A stretch of 64,000 nt of DNA, taken from NCBI RefSeq assembly GCF_010682105.1, contig NZ_JAAGWH010000052.1, positions 42,390 through 106,389 of the forward strand, given 5' to 3'. Source of the stretch: Modestobacter muralis (GTDB taxonomy: Bacteria > Actinomycetota > Actinomycetes > Mycobacteriales > Geodermatophilaceae). The position numbers were made by a program, and so were the translations under genes. Each line of letters begins with the position of its first letter. Positions within the stretch are counted from its first letter, which is position 1. Positions 29,201-38,626 of this stretch are shown piece after piece. Under the pieces are notes generated by a model, which was not told where the DNA came from, searched no databases, and was given only the letters and a program-made list of their open reading frames with translations.

Positions 29201-30106
29201 TCAGGCGGTGGGCAGTCGCTCCGTCGCCGGCCGGGGCGCGGCCAGGGTGGCGGCGATCTCGTCGAGCACCGACCGGTGGATCGGCAGGGACATGTGCCCC
29301 ACGCCGCGCACCAGCACGTTGCGGACGCTCAGGTCGGGGTGCTCGCACCGCCCGGACGTCGAGGGCACGACCATCTGGTCCAGGTCGCTGTAGACCGCGG
29401 TCACCCGGGTGCGGCAGCCCGGCGCCGGGGTGGCCAGCTCCTGCAGCAGCGGCGAGCCCGGCCGCAGCTGCCGGACCAGCGGGGTCGGCAGCACGTGCGC
29501 CCAGCGGCTGCCACCGTGCGGCGTCCCGAGGGTGACCAGGGAGTCGACCAGGGCGTCCCCGCCCAGCCGCTGTACCAGGTAGCGGGCCACCAGTCCACCG
29601 AGGCTGTGCCCGACCACGTGGACCCGCTCGTGCCCGGTGTCCTGGCACACCTGCTCCAGGTGCCGGCCCAGCGCCACCGCGGCGGTCTCGACGTCGCGCA
29701 GCAGTGGGCTGTAGTTCCAGGAGCAGACCTGGGTGAACCCCCGCCGGCGCAGCGCGCGCCGGGTCACCGAGAACACCGACCGGTTGTCGACCAGCCCGTG
29801 TACCAGGACGACGGGGACGCGGGCGGCCAGCGGGTCGTCGGCGAAGAGCGCGCGGACCGCCGGTGACCGGTCGGCAGGGCGGTAGCCGGGATCGGGCCGC
29901 AGCCGTTCGGCCCGGGCGCCCAGCGGGTAGAGCAGCGCGTGCGCCCCGACCCAGGCGAGCTCGGTCAGCGTGCCGGCGAGGACCACCGGGGAGACCACCG
30001 AGCGCAGCCCGCCACGGGGCGGACCTCCCGGGGCTGCCGGGTCGCTCCCGGCTCCGGCGCCCGGGGCGTGCCAGGCTGGGGAGGAGGGGGGGTCGGTCGA
30101 GTGCAC
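29201..30106 (-). CDS. Alpha/beta-fold lipase/esterase (EstA-like)
   Basis: A 301-residue hydrolase. Motifs are VPVVLVHGLVDNRSVF (oxyanion region), the nucleophile elbow VVGHSLGGLVARY, TLGTPHGGSRWA and a C-terminal GVGHMSLP with the likely catalytic histidine. A hydrophobic segment near residue 50-70 (SPVVLAGTLTELAWVGAHALLYP) may anchor it. GTG 30106 has GGGAGGGAG six bases upstream; the frame runs on to 30136. The substrate is unknown, probably short- or medium-chain esters by family. Confidence 0.8.
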   Translation of the reverse strand: MHSTDPPSSPAWHAPGAGAGSDPAAPGGPPRGGLRSVVSPVVLAGTLTELAWVGAHALLYPLGARAERLRPDPGYRPADRSPAVRALFADDPLAARVPVVLVHGLVDNRSVFSVTRRALRRRGFTQVCSWNYSPLLRDVETAAVALGRHLEQVCQDTGHERVHVVGHSLGGLVARYLVQRLGGDALVDSLVTLGTPHGGSRWAHVLPTPLVRQLRPGSPLLQELATPAPGCRTRVTAVYSDLDQMVVPSTSGRCEHPDLSVRNVLVRGVGHMSLPIHRSVLDEIAATLAAPRPATERLPTA

Positions 30107-30265
30107 GCCGGTCTCCCTCCCTGTCCGCTCCGGCACCGCGCTGGGCGGTGCCGCGCACGTGCTGCGCCGGACTCGGGGGACCGTAGTGCCCTGATGTGCC
30201 AGGCATCACACACCGTCGTCCGACACGCGCCCGCGTCCTGACCGCCGACCTCGAGGAGCCGACCA

Positions 30266-31384
30266 GTGCCCGCCCGTGACCGCGTTCCCGCCCGCCCCGG
30301 CCAGGGGGGTGCGTCGGCGTCCGGCCGCCCCGGTGCCGCCCGCCGGACCACTCCGCGCCCGGGTGGCCCGGCCGCGTCCGGCCCCGGACGCCCCTCGGGC
30401 GCCGCCGGTGTGCAGGGTCCCGACCGGCTGGTCGTCGGCACCGTCCCGCTGCTCGCCCGGGCCGCCGGGGCGCTCCTGCTGCTGGCCGGCCTGGTCGGCG
30501 CCGTCGCCGTCTTCCCCACCTACCTCGTCGTGGGCGGGCAGGCCGTCGACCCGGTCACCGGGCCGGTCTCCGCGCTCGTGGCGCTGGTGGCGCCGGTGGC
30601 CGCCGTCGCCGTGGGCGCCGGGCTGGCGCTCGGCCGGGTGCCGCGGCTGGGCCTGGCCTACGCCTCGGTCTGCGGTGCGCTGGCGGTGGGCCGGCTGCTC
30701 ATCGAGCTCTACCAGGGCCGTGGCTCGACGACCCGCCCGGCCGTCGAGGTGCTGGCCGGGGAGAGGGTCGTGACCAGCTCCGTCGACCTCGGCGCCGGCT
30801 GGGTGCTCGGGGTGGTCGCCCTGGTCCTGACCGTCCTCGCCGGGCTGATGGCGCTGGTCGCCTGGGGACGCACGGTCATGGAGGACGGCGGCTCGCTGGA
30901 CCCGCTGCGGCCGGTGCTCGCCGGTGCCTCGGTACTGCTGGGCGTCGGCGCGGTGCTGTGCCTGGCGTCGCCGGCCGCCGACGTCCCGGACCGGGTGGTG
31001 GTCGACCCGGTCACCGGCCTGGAGACGGTCGTCACCGCCCAGGGTCCGCCGGCGCTGCTGGAACGCCCCGGCCTGGCCCTGCTCGGCGGGCTGCTGCTGG
31101 CCGGGGCGCTGCTGCTGTGCGCGGTCACCGCGCCGTCGCTTCGGCCGCGGCTGGGCGCCGTCGGCGGGCTGCTGGGGGTCGCGGTCTTCGTGCTGGCGGC
31201 CGGGCTCAGCGGCCTGCGCGACGCCCTGCACGGCCCCGACCTGGACTGGACGGTGACCGGCGCCGGGCTGCTGGTGCTCGGACTGGGGCTGGTCGCGCTG
31301 ACCGTGGTCGCCTGGCGCGCGCACGCGGCCGCGCCCGCCGCGGTGACCGACGCCGAGCGGTTCGGCAGCACGTCCGAGGACTGA
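30266..31384 (+). CDS. Multi-spanning membrane protein of unknown function
   Basis: A 372-residue protein. The first 55 residues are basic and rich in Pro, Gly and Ala. About seven hydrophobic segments follow (for example LLARAAGALLLLAGLVGAVAV, ALVALVAPVAAVAVGAGLAL, VLGVVALVLTVLAGLMALVA and LLVLGLGLVALTVVAW). Two polar loops contain VTSSVDLGAGWV and DRVVVDPVTGLETVVTAQGP. I do not recognise the family. GAGGAGCC lies about ten bases before the GTG. It stands upstream of sucC but is separated from it by about 100 bases and has its own start signals. Confidence 0.7.
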   Translation: MPARDRVPARPGQGGASASGRPGAARRTTPRPGGPAASGPGRPSGAAGVQGPDRLVVGTVPLLARAAGALLLLAGLVGAVAVFPTYLVVGGQAVDPVTGPVSALVALVAPVAAVAVGAGLALGRVPRLGLAYASVCGALAVGRLLIELYQGRGSTTRPAVEVLAGERVVTSSVDLGAGWVLGVVALVLTVLAGLMALVAWGRTVMEDGGSLDPLRPVLAGASVLLGVGAVLCLASPAADVPDRVVVDPVTGLETVVTAQGPPALLERPGLALLGGLLLAGALLLCAVTAPSLRPRLGAVGGLLGVAVFVLAAGLSGLRDALHGPDLDWTVTGAGLLVLGLGLVALTVVAWRAHAAAPAAVTDAERFGSTSED

Positions 31385-31467
31385 CCCGCCGCGCCCGTCC
31401 CGTGCCGTGGGAGCGCTGACACGGGCCGGTCCCGGAGGCGCGTGACGCGGACCGGCGCCAGGCGGGC

Positions 31468-31473
31468 TACGGT
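31468..31473 (+). promoter_or_regulatory. Candidate -10 hexamer for leaderless sucC
   Basis: TACGGT lies eight bases before the sucC GTG, which has no Shine-Dalgarno sequence. Confidence 0.45.
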
Positions 31474-31481
31474 CCCTGCTC

Positions 31482-32642
31482 GTGGATCTCTTCGAGTACC
31501 AGGCCCGTGACCTGTTGGCCGCGCACGGTGTGCCCGTGCTGCCCGGCGGCGTAGCCGAGACACCCGAGCAGGCAGAGGCGATCGCGCGGGAGATCGCCGC
31601 GCCGGTCGTGGTGAAGGCCCAGGTGAAGGTGGGCGGCCGCGGCAAGGCCGGCGGCGTCAAGCTCGCCGACGACCCCGAGACCGCCCGCGCCCGCGCCGAG
31701 GACATCCTCGGCCTGGACATCAAGGGCCACGTGACCCGCCAGGTCATGGTCGCCCAGGCCAGCGACATCGCCGAGGAGTACTACTTCTCCTACCTCCTCG
31801 ACCGCTCCAACCGCACCTTCCTGGCCATGGCCAGCAAGGAGGGTGGCATGGAGATCGAGCAGCTCGCCGTCGAGCGCCCCGAGGCCCTCGCCCGCATCCC
31901 CGTCGACGCCTCCGTCGGCGTCGACGCTGCGAAGGCCGCCGAGATCGTCGACGCCGCCGGGTTCCCCGCCGAGGTCCGCGACCAGGTGATCGCCATCGCC
32001 GTCCAGCTGTGGGACGTCTTCACCAAGGAGGACGCCACCCTGGTCGAGATCAACCCGCTGGCCAAGGACCCCGCCGGCCGGGTCCTCGCACTCGACGCCA
32101 AGGTCACCCTCGACGAGAACGCCGGCTTCCGGCACCCCGAGCACGCCGCCCTCGAGGACGCCGCCGCCGCCGACCCGCTCGAGGCCGCGGCGAAGGCCAA
32201 GGACCTCAACTACGTCAAGCTGCAGGGCCAGGTCGGGATCATCGGCAACGGTGCGGGCCTGGTCATGAGCACCCTGGACGTCGTCGCCTACGCCGGTGAG
32301 GAGTTCGGCGGCGTCCGGCCGGCCAACTTCCTCGACATCGGTGGCGGTGCCTCGGCCGAGGTCATGGCCAACGGCCTGGGCATCATCCTGTCCGACCCCG
32401 ACGTGAAGAGCGTCTTCGTCAACGTCTTCGGTGGCATCACCGCCTGCGACGAGGTCGCCAAGGGCATCGTGGCCGCGCTCGGCCAGCTCGGCGACGAGGC
32501 CACCAAGCCGCTGGTCGTCCGGCTGGACGGCAACAACGTTGAGGAGGGCCGGCGGATCCTCGCCGAGGCCGCCCACCCCCTGGTGACCGTGGTCGACACC
32601 ATGGACGGCGCCGCCCGCCGCGCCGCCGAACTCGCCGCCTGA
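31482..32642 (+). CDS. sucC: Succinyl-CoA ligase (ADP-forming), beta subunit
   Basis: A 386-residue ATP-grasp subunit of the TCA-cycle enzyme that makes ATP from succinyl-CoA. It begins [19 protein letters not shown] with GTG as start, has [20 protein letters not shown] (ATP-grasp), [14 protein letters not shown] (metal site) and [18 protein letters not shown] at the C-terminus. The length is normal. sucD follows after 38 bases with its own ribosome binding site. Confidence 0.97.
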   Translation: MDLFEYQARDLLAAHGVPVLPGGVAETPEQAEAIAREIAAPVVVKAQVKVGGRGKAGGVKLADDPETARARAEDILGLDIKGHVTRQVMVAQASDIAEEYYFSYLLDRSNRTFLAMASKEGGMEIEQLAVERPEALARIPVDASVGVDAAKAAEIVDAAGFPAEVRDQVIAIAVQLWDVFTKEDATLVEINPLAKDPAGRVLALDAKVTLDENAGFRHPEHAALEDAAAADPLEAAAKAKDLNYVKLQGQVGIIGNGAGLVMSTLDVVAYAGEEFGGVRPANFLDIGGGASAEVMANGLGIILSDPDVKSVFVNVFGGITACDEVAKGIVAALGQLGDEATKPLVVRLDGNNVEEGRRILAEAAHPLVTVVDTMDGAARRAAELAA

Positions 32643-32680
32643 TCGCCGCCCCCACCTCAGCCTGAACAGGACTCAACGAG

Positions 32681-33559
32681 ATGTCGATCTTCCTCACCGA
32701 GAACAGCAAGGTCATCGTCCAGGGCATCACCGGGTCCGAGGGGCGCAAGCACACCGCGCGCATGCTCGCCTCCGGCACCGCCGTGGTCGGTGGCGTCAAC
32801 CCGAGCAAGGCCGGCCAGACCGTGGACTTCGACGGCACGTCCGTCCCGGTCTACGGCTCGGTCGCCGAGGCGATGAAGGAGACCGGGGCCGACGTCACCG
32901 TCGTCTTCGTGCCGCCGAAGTTCGCCAAGGACGCCGTCATCGAGGCCGTCGACGCCCACATCGGGCTGGCCGTCGTCATCACCGAGGGCATCCCGGTGCA
33001 CGACTCGACCTACTTCTGGGCCCACGCCCAGGGCGGCGCCACCCGGATCATCGGCCCGAACTGCCCCGGCCTGATCAGCCCCGGGCGCTCCAACGCCGGC
33101 ATCATCCCGGCCGACATCACCCAGGCCGGCAAGATCGGGCTGGTCAGCAAGTCCGGCACGCTGACCTACCAGATGATGTACGAGCTGCGTGACATCGGCT
33201 TCTCCACCGCCGTCGGCATCGGCGGCGACCCGGTCATCGGGACGACGCACATCGACTGCCTCAAGGCCTTCCAGGACGACCCGGAGACCGAGGCCATCGT
33301 GATGATCGGCGAGATCGGTGGCGACGCCGAGGAGCGCGCCGCGGACTTCATCAAGGCCAACGTCACCAAGCCCGTCGTGGGCTACGTGGCCGGCTTCACC
33401 GCCCCCGAGGGCAAGACCATGGGCCACGCCGGTGCCATCGTCTCCGGCTCCGCCGGTACCGCCGCCGCCAAGCAGGGGGCCCTCGAGGCCGCCGGCGTGC
33501 GCGTCGGCAAGACCCCCTCGGAGGCCGCGCGCCTCATGCGGGAGATCGTCGGCGCCTGA
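32681..33559 (+). CDS. sucD: Succinyl-CoA ligase (ADP-forming), alpha subunit
   Basis: A 292-residue CoA-binding subunit. The Rossmann domain has [18 protein letters not shown], the cysteine loop [18 protein letters not shown], and the phosphohistidine motif [16 protein letters not shown] near residue 249. ATG 32681 is preceded by AACGAG at close spacing. A composite palindrome begins two bases after the stop, ending the sucCD operon. Confidence 0.97.
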   Translation: MSIFLTENSKVIVQGITGSEGRKHTARMLASGTAVVGGVNPSKAGQTVDFDGTSVPVYGSVAEAMKETGADVTVVFVPPKFAKDAVIEAVDAHIGLAVVITEGIPVHDSTYFWAHAQGGATRIIGPNCPGLISPGRSNAGIIPADITQAGKIGLVSKSGTLTYQMMYELRDIGFSTAVGIGGDPVIGTTHIDCLKAFQDDPETEAIVMIGEIGGDAEERAADFIKANVTKPVVGYVAGFTAPEGKTMGHAGAIVSGSAGTAAAKQGALEAAGVRVGKTPSEAARLMREIVGA

Positions 33560-33560
33560 C

Positions 33561-33619
33561 GAAGGACCCCCGTGCCCCCCACCCTTCGCCAGCTCAGGGC
33601 AGGGACCTGCACGGGGGCC
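33561..33619 (+). repeat. Composite palindromic element after sucD
   Basis: GAAGGACCCCCGTGC and GCACGGGGGCC are the outer arms and pair perfectly over CCCCCGTGC/GCACGGGGG. The inner loop differs from other copies (CCCTTCGCCAGCTCAGGG). A second, partial palindrome of similar words lies at about 33625-33671. Confidence 0.7.
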
Positions 33620-33683
33620 TGGCCTCGCCCCCGCCGCTCGCACGCTCGCGGCGCGACCCGTGCGAGGGCCTGACGGGACGTCA

Positions 33684-33723
33684 CCGCTGCCCGGCAGCCT
33701 CCACGGGGGGTGCCGGGCAGCGG
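33684..33723 (+). terminator. Hairpin upstream of the small membrane protein gene
   Basis: CCGCTGCCCGGCA (33684-33696) and TGCCGGGCAGCGG (33711-33723) are perfect complements around a 14-base loop, in the gap between sucD and the next gene. It could be a backup terminator or part of a leader. Confidence 0.6.
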
Positions 33724-33787
33724 CGTGCCGGGGGACGGGCGGGCGCGGGAGACTGTGCGGAGGAACCGCCGGCGGAGAGGAGCCCCG

Positions 33788-34336
33788 ATGACGTCCACGG
33801 CACCTGACCCGGCCGGGGTCGATCCCGAGCCGACACGGTCCAGTCCTGAGCTGTCGAGCCCGGACGTCCCCGCACGCCCCCCGTGGGTGCGCTCGGGACG
33901 GCTGCACCTGGCCGACGTCCTGGTCGCCGCGGGCACCGTGCTGTTCGCGCTCCTCCTGCTCGCCCCGTGGTTCCGCACCGAGGCCCGCGACCTCGGTTTC
34001 GGCCACCGGGTCGAGGCCGCCACCGCCGACGGCCTGGACTCCGGCCTGCTCGTCACCGCGCTGGTGCTGCTCGTGCTGGCCAGCTGCTGGGGGCTGCTCC
34101 CGGCGGTCGCCGACGTCCGCCCGCCGTTCCCGCGGGAGCTGGTCACCGCCGGGCTCACGGCCCTGGCCCTCCTGCTGACGCTGCTGGAGTGGCTCACCAC
34201 CCTGGACATCGGCCTCAGCGTGCCCGGACTGCTGGCCGTGCTCACCGCGGCCGTCGTGTTCGCCGTCGCCGTCCGGGCGCTGGTCCCGCAGGCGCGGGCG
34301 TGGGTCGCCGCCGAGCGCCCTCCGAACGTGACGTGA
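33788..34336 (+). CDS. Four-segment membrane protein of unknown function
   Basis: A 182-residue protein. A polar, Pro/Ser-rich N-terminus (1-45) is followed by four hydrophobic segments (about 47-66 VLVAAGTVLFALLLLAPWF, 85-103, 118-136, 143-165). ATG 33788 is preceded by GGAGAGGAGC. The frame extends to 33710 upstream, but that part gives an Arg-rich sequence with no homologous look. It lies between sucD and the PerM-like gene, as small membrane proteins do in other actinobacteria. I do not recognise a family. Confidence 0.7.
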   Translation: MTSTAPDPAGVDPEPTRSSPELSSPDVPARPPWVRSGRLHLADVLVAAGTVLFALLLLAPWFRTEARDLGFGHRVEAATADGLDSGLLVTALVLLVLASCWGLLPAVADVRPPFPRELVTAGLTALALLLTLLEWLTTLDIGLSVPGLLAVLTAAVVFAVAVRALVPQARAWVAAERPPNVT

Positions 34337-34379
34337 CTCGCCCCGGCGCGTGCACCGCGCCTCCGGCGGCGCGCCTTGG

Positions 34380-34385
34380 GACAGT
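34380..34385 (+). promoter_or_regulatory. Candidate -10 hexamer for leaderless DUF6350 gene
   Basis: GACAGT lies six bases before GTG 34392; it is the same hexamer with nearly the same spacing as upstream of alr. Confidence 0.45.
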
Positions 34386-34391
34386 GGGGGA

Positions 34392-35585
34392 GTGACGTCC
34401 CTGCTCGCCCGTCTGCCCTCGCTGGGGCCCGGAGACGGGGAGTCGCGCAGCTCCACCACCGCGTGGCTGGCCGCTGCCGCCGCCCTCGCCGTCCAGGTGC
34501 TGGGCCTGCTCGGGCTGGGCCTGGCGCTCGTCGTCGTCCAGACCCTCGACCCCGACGGCGGCATGCCCGTGGGCTCCTCGGCGCGGCTGGCCACCCAGCT
34601 GTGGCTGCTCGCCCAGGGCGCCCAGCTCGAGCTGTCCTCCGGCCCGCTGCGGGTGGCGCCGCTGCTGCTCACCCTGCTCATCGCCTGGGGCCTGAGCCGC
34701 GCGGCCGGGTCGGTGGCCTCGGTGCGCGCCGTGCAGACCGTGGGCGGAGCGGCGCGGGTGCTCGGCGTGGTCGTCGCCGTCCACGTCGCCGCCACCGCCG
34801 GTCTCGCGCTGCTCGCCGACGGCCCCGCGGCGTCGGTCGGTCTGCTCCGGCCGGTCCTGGGCGGTCTGGTGCTCGCCCTCGTCGCCGGCGGCCTCGGCGT
34901 GCTGCGCGACTCCGGCCTCAGCGCCACGGTCGCCGACCGCTTCCCCGGCCCCGGCCGGGCGCTCTGGCAGGCCGTCGCCGCCGGCACCCTCGTGCTCGCC
35001 GCCTGCTGCACGGCCGTCCTCGCCGTCGCGCTGGTCGACGACATCGCCGCGGTGGGCCGGCTGGCCACCGGCCTCGGTGGGGCCAGTGCCGGCGCCGCCG
35101 GCCAGGTCGGGCTGAGCATGCTCCTGCTGCCGAATGCGACCGCCGCGGTGATGGGGCTGGCCGCCGGGCCGGGCTTCCTCGTCGGCGCCGGCACCCTCGT
35201 CTCCGCGAGCGGGGTGAGCCTGGCCGCGGTGCCGGCGCTGCCGCTGATGGCCGCCCTGCCCGACACCCAGGCCGTGCCGCTGTTGGCCTTCCTCTCCCAG
35301 GCGCTGCCCGCCGTCGCCGGGCTGGCCGCCGGGGTGGTCCTCGGCCGGCGGCTGGGCGACGACGACGGCGGCAGCGTCACGGCCGCGCTCTGGGGCGTGG
35401 TGGCCGGCGTGGGCGTCGGCGTCACCTCCGGGCTGGTCGTGCTCGTGGCCGGCGCACAGCTCGGCGACGGCGCCCTGGCCGAGGTCGGGGCTCCCGCCCT
35501 GGCCACCGGGCTGGCGATCGCGGCCCAGGCGGGCATCGCCGCCACGTTGGCGGCCCCGGTCAGCCGCTGGCGCTCCCGGGGCTGA
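34392..35585 (+). CDS. DUF6350 family polytopic membrane protein (PerM-like)
   Basis: A 397-residue protein with about nine to ten hydrophobic segments and little polar sequence. Position between sucCD and purN-purH matches Rv0955 (PerM) of M. tuberculosis, an integral membrane protein linked to cell division under stress. Recognisable stretches are LWLLAQGAQLELSSGPLRVAPLLLTLLIAWGL split across segments 2-3 and LLPNATAAVMGLAAGPGFLVGAGT. GTG 34392 is likely leaderless. Function is inferred from family and position; no catalytic motif is seen. Confidence 0.78.
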   Translation: MTSLLARLPSLGPGDGESRSSTTAWLAAAAALAVQVLGLLGLGLALVVVQTLDPDGGMPVGSSARLATQLWLLAQGAQLELSSGPLRVAPLLLTLLIAWGLSRAAGSVASVRAVQTVGGAARVLGVVVAVHVAATAGLALLADGPAASVGLLRPVLGGLVLALVAGGLGVLRDSGLSATVADRFPGPGRALWQAVAAGTLVLAACCTAVLAVALVDDIAAVGRLATGLGGASAGAAGQVGLSMLLLPNATAAVMGLAAGPGFLVGAGTLVSASGVSLAAVPALPLMAALPDTQAVPLLAFLSQALPAVAGLAAGVVLGRRLGDDDGGSVTAALWGVVAGVGVGVTSGLVVLVAGAQLGDGALAEVGAPALATGLAIAAQAGIAATLAAPVSRWRSRG

Positions 35586-35604
35586 CCGAGGGCCTCCTCG
35601 CCCC

Positions 35605-35660
35605 GGCCTCCTGCAGGGTCCCGCCGCGAGCGTGCGAGTGGCGGGGGGCAGGGAGGTCCT
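35605..35660 (-). repeat. Composite palindromic element in inverted orientation
   Basis: Read on the minus strand this is AGGACCTCCCTGC, CCCCCCGCCACTCGCACGCT, CGCGGCGGGACCCTGCAGGA, GGCC. It has the word order of the other copies, but it faces against the genes on both sides, which read along the plus strand. It lies 19 bases after the DUF6350 stop and 26 before purN. Confidence 0.65.
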
Positions 35661-35673
35661 CCTGCCGCCCGGC

Positions 35674-35679
35674 TAGGGT
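35674..35679 (+). promoter_or_regulatory. Candidate -10 hexamer for leaderless purN
   Basis: TAGGGT lies six bases before the purN GTG; no ribosome binding site is seen. Confidence 0.5.
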
Positions 35680-35685
35680 CTGCTC

Positions 35686-36324
35686 GTGCCCGCCGCCGCG
35701 CCCGCCGCACCGCGGTCCCGGGTCGTCGTCCTCCTCTCCGGGGCCGGCACCCTGTGCGCCGCGCTGCTGGTCGCCACCGACGACGCCGGCTACCCGGCCG
35801 AGGTCGTCGCCGTCGGTGCCGACCGCCCGGACGCTGCCGGGCTGGCCACCGCCCGCGCCCGAGGGATCGACACCTTCGTGACCCCGCTGCGCGACCACCC
35901 CGATCGGGCGGCCTGGGACCGGGCGCTGGCCGCGGAGCTGTCCGCCCGGCGTCCGGACTGGGTGGTCAGCGCGGGTTTCATGAAGCTGCTGGGCCCCGCC
36001 GTCCTCGACGCCTTCGGCGGCCGGGTCCTCAACACCCACCCGGCGCTGCTGCCGGCGTTCCCCGGCGCGCACGCCGTCCGGGACGCCCTGGCTGCCGGGG
36101 TGGCCACGACCGGTGCCACCGTCCACCTCGTCGACGCCGGTCTCGACACCGGGCCGGTGGTCGCCCAGCGCGTCGTCCCCGTGCTCCCCGGGGACGACGA
36201 GGCGCGGCTGCACGAACGGATCAAGACCGTGGAGCGCGAGCTCCTGGTGCACACCCTGGCCGACCTGGTGACCCAGGTGCCGGCCGACACGACCCACGAC
36301 CGACCTCAGGAGAGCACCCGATGA
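35686..36324 (+). CDS. purN: Phosphoribosylglycinamide formyltransferase (GART)
   Basis: A 212-residue enzyme for the third step of purine synthesis, using 10-formyl-THF. It has [18 protein letters not shown] (phosphate-binding loop), [36 protein letters not shown] split around the folate site with the N-x-H catalytic pair, and the aspartate in [13 protein letters not shown]. The end overlaps the purH ATG by four bases, so the two are coupled. Synthesis of 10-formyl-THF by FolD, encoded nearby, feeds both enzymes. Confidence 0.96.
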   Translation: MPAAAPAAPRSRVVVLLSGAGTLCAALLVATDDAGYPAEVVAVGADRPDAAGLATARARGIDTFVTPLRDHPDRAAWDRALAAELSARRPDWVVSAGFMKLLGPAVLDAFGGRVLNTHPALLPAFPGAHAVRDALAAGVATTGATVHLVDAGLDTGPVVAQRVVPVLPGDDEARLHERIKTVERELLVHTLADLVTQVPADTTHDRPQESTR

Positions 36325-37871
36325 GCGACCGCATCCCCGTCCGCCGTGCACTGCTCGGGGTCTACGACAAGAACGGCGTCGAGGAGCTCGCCCGCGGGCT
36401 CGTCGCGGCCGGCGTCGAGCTGGTCAGCACCGGCGCGACCGCCGCCCGGATCGCCGAGGCCGGCCTGCCGGTCACCCCGGTCGAGCAGGTCACCGGCTTC
36501 CCCGAGACCCTCGACGGGCGCGTCAAGACCCTGCACCCGGCCGTGCACGCCGGCATCCTGGCCGACCGCCGCAAGCCCGAGCACGTCGCGCAGCTCGAGG
36601 CGCTCGGCATCGCCGCCTTCGACCTGGTCGTGGTGAACCTCTACCCGTTCAGCGACACGGTGGCCTCGGGTGCGACCCCCGACGAGTGCATCGAGCAGAT
36701 CGACATCGGCGGCCCGGCGATGGTGCGCGCGGCCGCCAAGAACCACCCGTCGGTCGCCGTCGTGGTCGACCCGGGCCGCTACGACGAGGTCGTCGAGGCC
36801 GTCACCGCCGGCGGCTTCACCCTCGCGCAGCGGCAGGGCCTGGCCGCCGAGGCGTTCCGGCACACCGCGGCCTACGACGTCGCCGTGGCCTCGTGGATGG
36901 GCAACGTGCTCGCCCCCGACGACGAGAGCGGCTTCCCGGCCTGGGTCGGGGGCAGCTGGGAGCGCGCCGACGTCCTGCGGTACGGGGAGAACCCGCACCA
37001 GGGCGCCGCGCTGTACCGCAGCGGCCAGCCCGGGCTCGCCGACGCCGAACAGCTGCACGGCAAGCAGATGTCGTACAACAACTACGTCGACACCGACGCC
37101 GCCTGGCGGGCCGCGCACGACCACGCCGACCCCTGCGTGGCGATCATCAAGCACGCCAACCCCTGCGGGATCGCCGTCGGCGCCGACATCGCCGCCGCGC
37201 ACCGCAAGGCGCACGCCTGCGACCCGGTCTCGGCCTTCGGCGGGGTCATCGCCGCCAACCGCGAGGTCGACCTGACCCTGGCCGAGCAGATCGCCGAGGT
37301 GTTCACCGAGGTCGTCGTCGCACCGTCGTTCACCGAGGACGCGCTGGGCGTACTGGCCCAGAAGAAGAACATCCGGCTGCTGCAGATGCCCACCGCACCC
37401 CGGCTGTCGATCGAGCTGCGTCCGGTCAGCGGCGGCCTGCTGCTGCAGACCGCCGACCGGATCGACGCCCCCGGCGACGACCCGACCAGCTGGACCCTGG
37501 CCACCGGCACTCCGCTGGACGCCGCCGGGCTGGACGACCTGGTCTTCGCCTGGCGGGCGGTGCGCGCGGTGAAGAGCAACGCCATCCTGCTCGCCGCCGA
37601 CAAGGCCACCGTCGGCGTCGGCATGGGGCAGGTCAACCGGGTCGACTCCGCCCGGCTCGCGGTCACCCGGGCCGGCGAGCGGGCCGCGGGTTCGGTCGCG
37701 GCCTCCGACGCGTTCTTCCCCTTCGCAGACGGCCTGCAGGTGCTGCTCGACGCGGGCGTGAAGGCCGTCGTCCAGCCGGGCGGGTCGGTGCGCGATGCCG
37801 AGGTGGTCGCCGCGGCCGAGGCCGCCGGCGTGACGCTGTACCTGACCGGCACCCGCCACTTCGCCCACTGA
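36321..37871 (+). CDS. purH: Bifunctional AICAR transformylase / IMP cyclohydrolase
   Basis: A 516-residue enzyme for the last two steps of IMP synthesis. The N-terminal MGS-like cyclohydrolase domain has [20 protein letters not shown] and [20 protein letters not shown]. The transformylase domain carries the catalytic [11 protein letters not shown] near residue 276, [14 protein letters not shown] and [12 protein letters not shown]. The C-terminus [10 protein letters not shown] is the family end. A composite palindrome starts one base after the stop. Confidence 0.97.
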   Translation: MSDRIPVRRALLGVYDKNGVEELARGLVAAGVELVSTGATAARIAEAGLPVTPVEQVTGFPETLDGRVKTLHPAVHAGILADRRKPEHVAQLEALGIAAFDLVVVNLYPFSDTVASGATPDECIEQIDIGGPAMVRAAAKNHPSVAVVVDPGRYDEVVEAVTAGGFTLAQRQGLAAEAFRHTAAYDVAVASWMGNVLAPDDESGFPAWVGGSWERADVLRYGENPHQGAALYRSGQPGLADAEQLHGKQMSYNNYVDTDAAWRAAHDHADPCVAIIKHANPCGIAVGADIAAAHRKAHACDPVSAFGGVIAANREVDLTLAEQIAEVFTEVVVAPSFTEDALGVLAQKKNIRLLQMPTAPRLSIELRPVSGGLLLQTADRIDAPGDDPTSWTLATGTPLDAAGLDDLVFAWRAVRAVKSNAILLAADKATVGVGMGQVNRVDSARLAVTRAGERAAGSVAASDAFFPFADGLQVLLDAGVKAVVQPGGSVRDAEVVAAAEAAGVTLYLTGTRHFAH

Positions 37872-37872
37872 T

Positions 37873-37931
37873 GAAGGACCCCGCTGCCCCCCACCACTCG
37901 CGAGCTCGCGGCGGGGCCCTGCAGCGGGGCC
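37873..37931 (+). repeat. Composite palindromic element after purH
   Basis: The outer arms CCCCGCTGC and GCAGCGGGG pair perfectly; the inner part CACTCGCGAGCTCGCGG folds on itself. It is identical to the element after mdh at 56 of 59 positions, begins one base after the purH stop and ends 13 before the next gene. Confidence 0.75.
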
Positions 37932-37944
37932 GGAGGGGCGCCTC

Positions 37945-38565
37945 GTGAACCGCAGTGTCCAACCGCCCGAGCCGGGGTCGGTCTGGGAGGACGAGGACCT
38001 CGCCCGGGTCGACTGGGACTCCGCCGTCCTGGACCAGGTCACGTTCCTCGACTGCCGGTTCGACGACGCCCAGCTCGCCGAGCTGGTGACCCGGCGCTGC
38101 GTGTTCGAGCGCTGTGTCCTCACCGGGGTCAACCTGTCGGGCTCCCGGCACGAGGGGACGGCGTTCCTCTCGTGCCGGTTCGACCGGGCGAAGCTCTTCG
38201 ACGTCTCCCTGACGGGGTGCAAGCTCACCGGCTCGCAGTTCCCCAACGTCACGATGCGGCCGATGACGACGGTCGAGTCCGACTGGTCCTACGCCTCGCT
38301 GCGGGGCGCGGACCTGTCGGGCACCGACTTCTCCGGGCAGCGGCTCACCGAGGCCGACCTCACCGACGCCGACCTGCGGGAGGCGGACCTGCGCCAGGCC
38401 GACCTGCGGCACGCCCGCGTGCAGACGACGCAGCTGCGCGGCGCGGACCTGCGCGGTGCCCTCACCGAGGGGCTCAACTGGCAGGCCCTGGACCTGACCG
38501 GGGTGCGGGTGGACCTCAGCCAGGCGGTGCAGTTCACCGCCGCCCACGGCGCCCTCGTCGACTGA
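37945..38565 (+). CDS. Pentapeptide repeat protein
   Basis: A 206-residue protein with A(D/N)LXX-type repeats forming a right-handed beta helix: [20 protein letters not shown] and then [19 protein letters not shown], with [10 protein letters not shown] and [10 protein letters not shown] earlier. Such proteins may mimic DNA, as MfpA does for gyrase, or have unknown roles; no resistance function can be deduced. The start GTG lies 13 bases after the purH palindrome, with GGAGGGGC upstream as a possible ribosome binding site. Confidence 0.85.
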   Translation: MNRSVQPPEPGSVWEDEDLARVDWDSAVLDQVTFLDCRFDDAQLAELVTRRCVFERCVLTGVNLSGSRHEGTAFLSCRFDRAKLFDVSLTGCKLTGSQFPNVTMRPMTTVESDWSYASLRGADLSGTDFSGQRLTEADLTDADLREADLRQADLRHARVQTTQLRGADLRGALTEGLNWQALDLTGVRVDLSQAVQFTAAHGALVD

Positions 38566-38613
38566 CCCCGCGGCCGCCGGTGCCGCCGGTCCCGGGCCGG
38601 TGCACCTGTCGGG

Positions 38614-38619
38614 CAGACT
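38614..38619 (+). promoter_or_regulatory. Candidate -10 hexamer for leaderless folD
   Basis: CAGACT lies seven bases before GTG 38627. The same hexamer precedes the YihY gene and the chorismate mutase leader peptide. Confidence 0.45.
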
Positions 38620-38626
38620 GGACGAC

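Noticed and set aside
32657..35710. Very long open frame on the minus strand opposite sucD, the membrane proteins and the DUF6350 gene
   Set aside because: It covers several well-supported genes of the plus strand. Its translation is a Pro/Ala/Arg/Ser mixture without domains, typical of antisense frames in DNA this rich in GC. Many similar long frames elsewhere were dropped for the same reason.
37945..38565. Pentapeptide protein as a fluoroquinolone resistance determinant
   Set aside because: The repeat pattern alone does not show gyrase mimicry, and the location in a housekeeping block gives no support.
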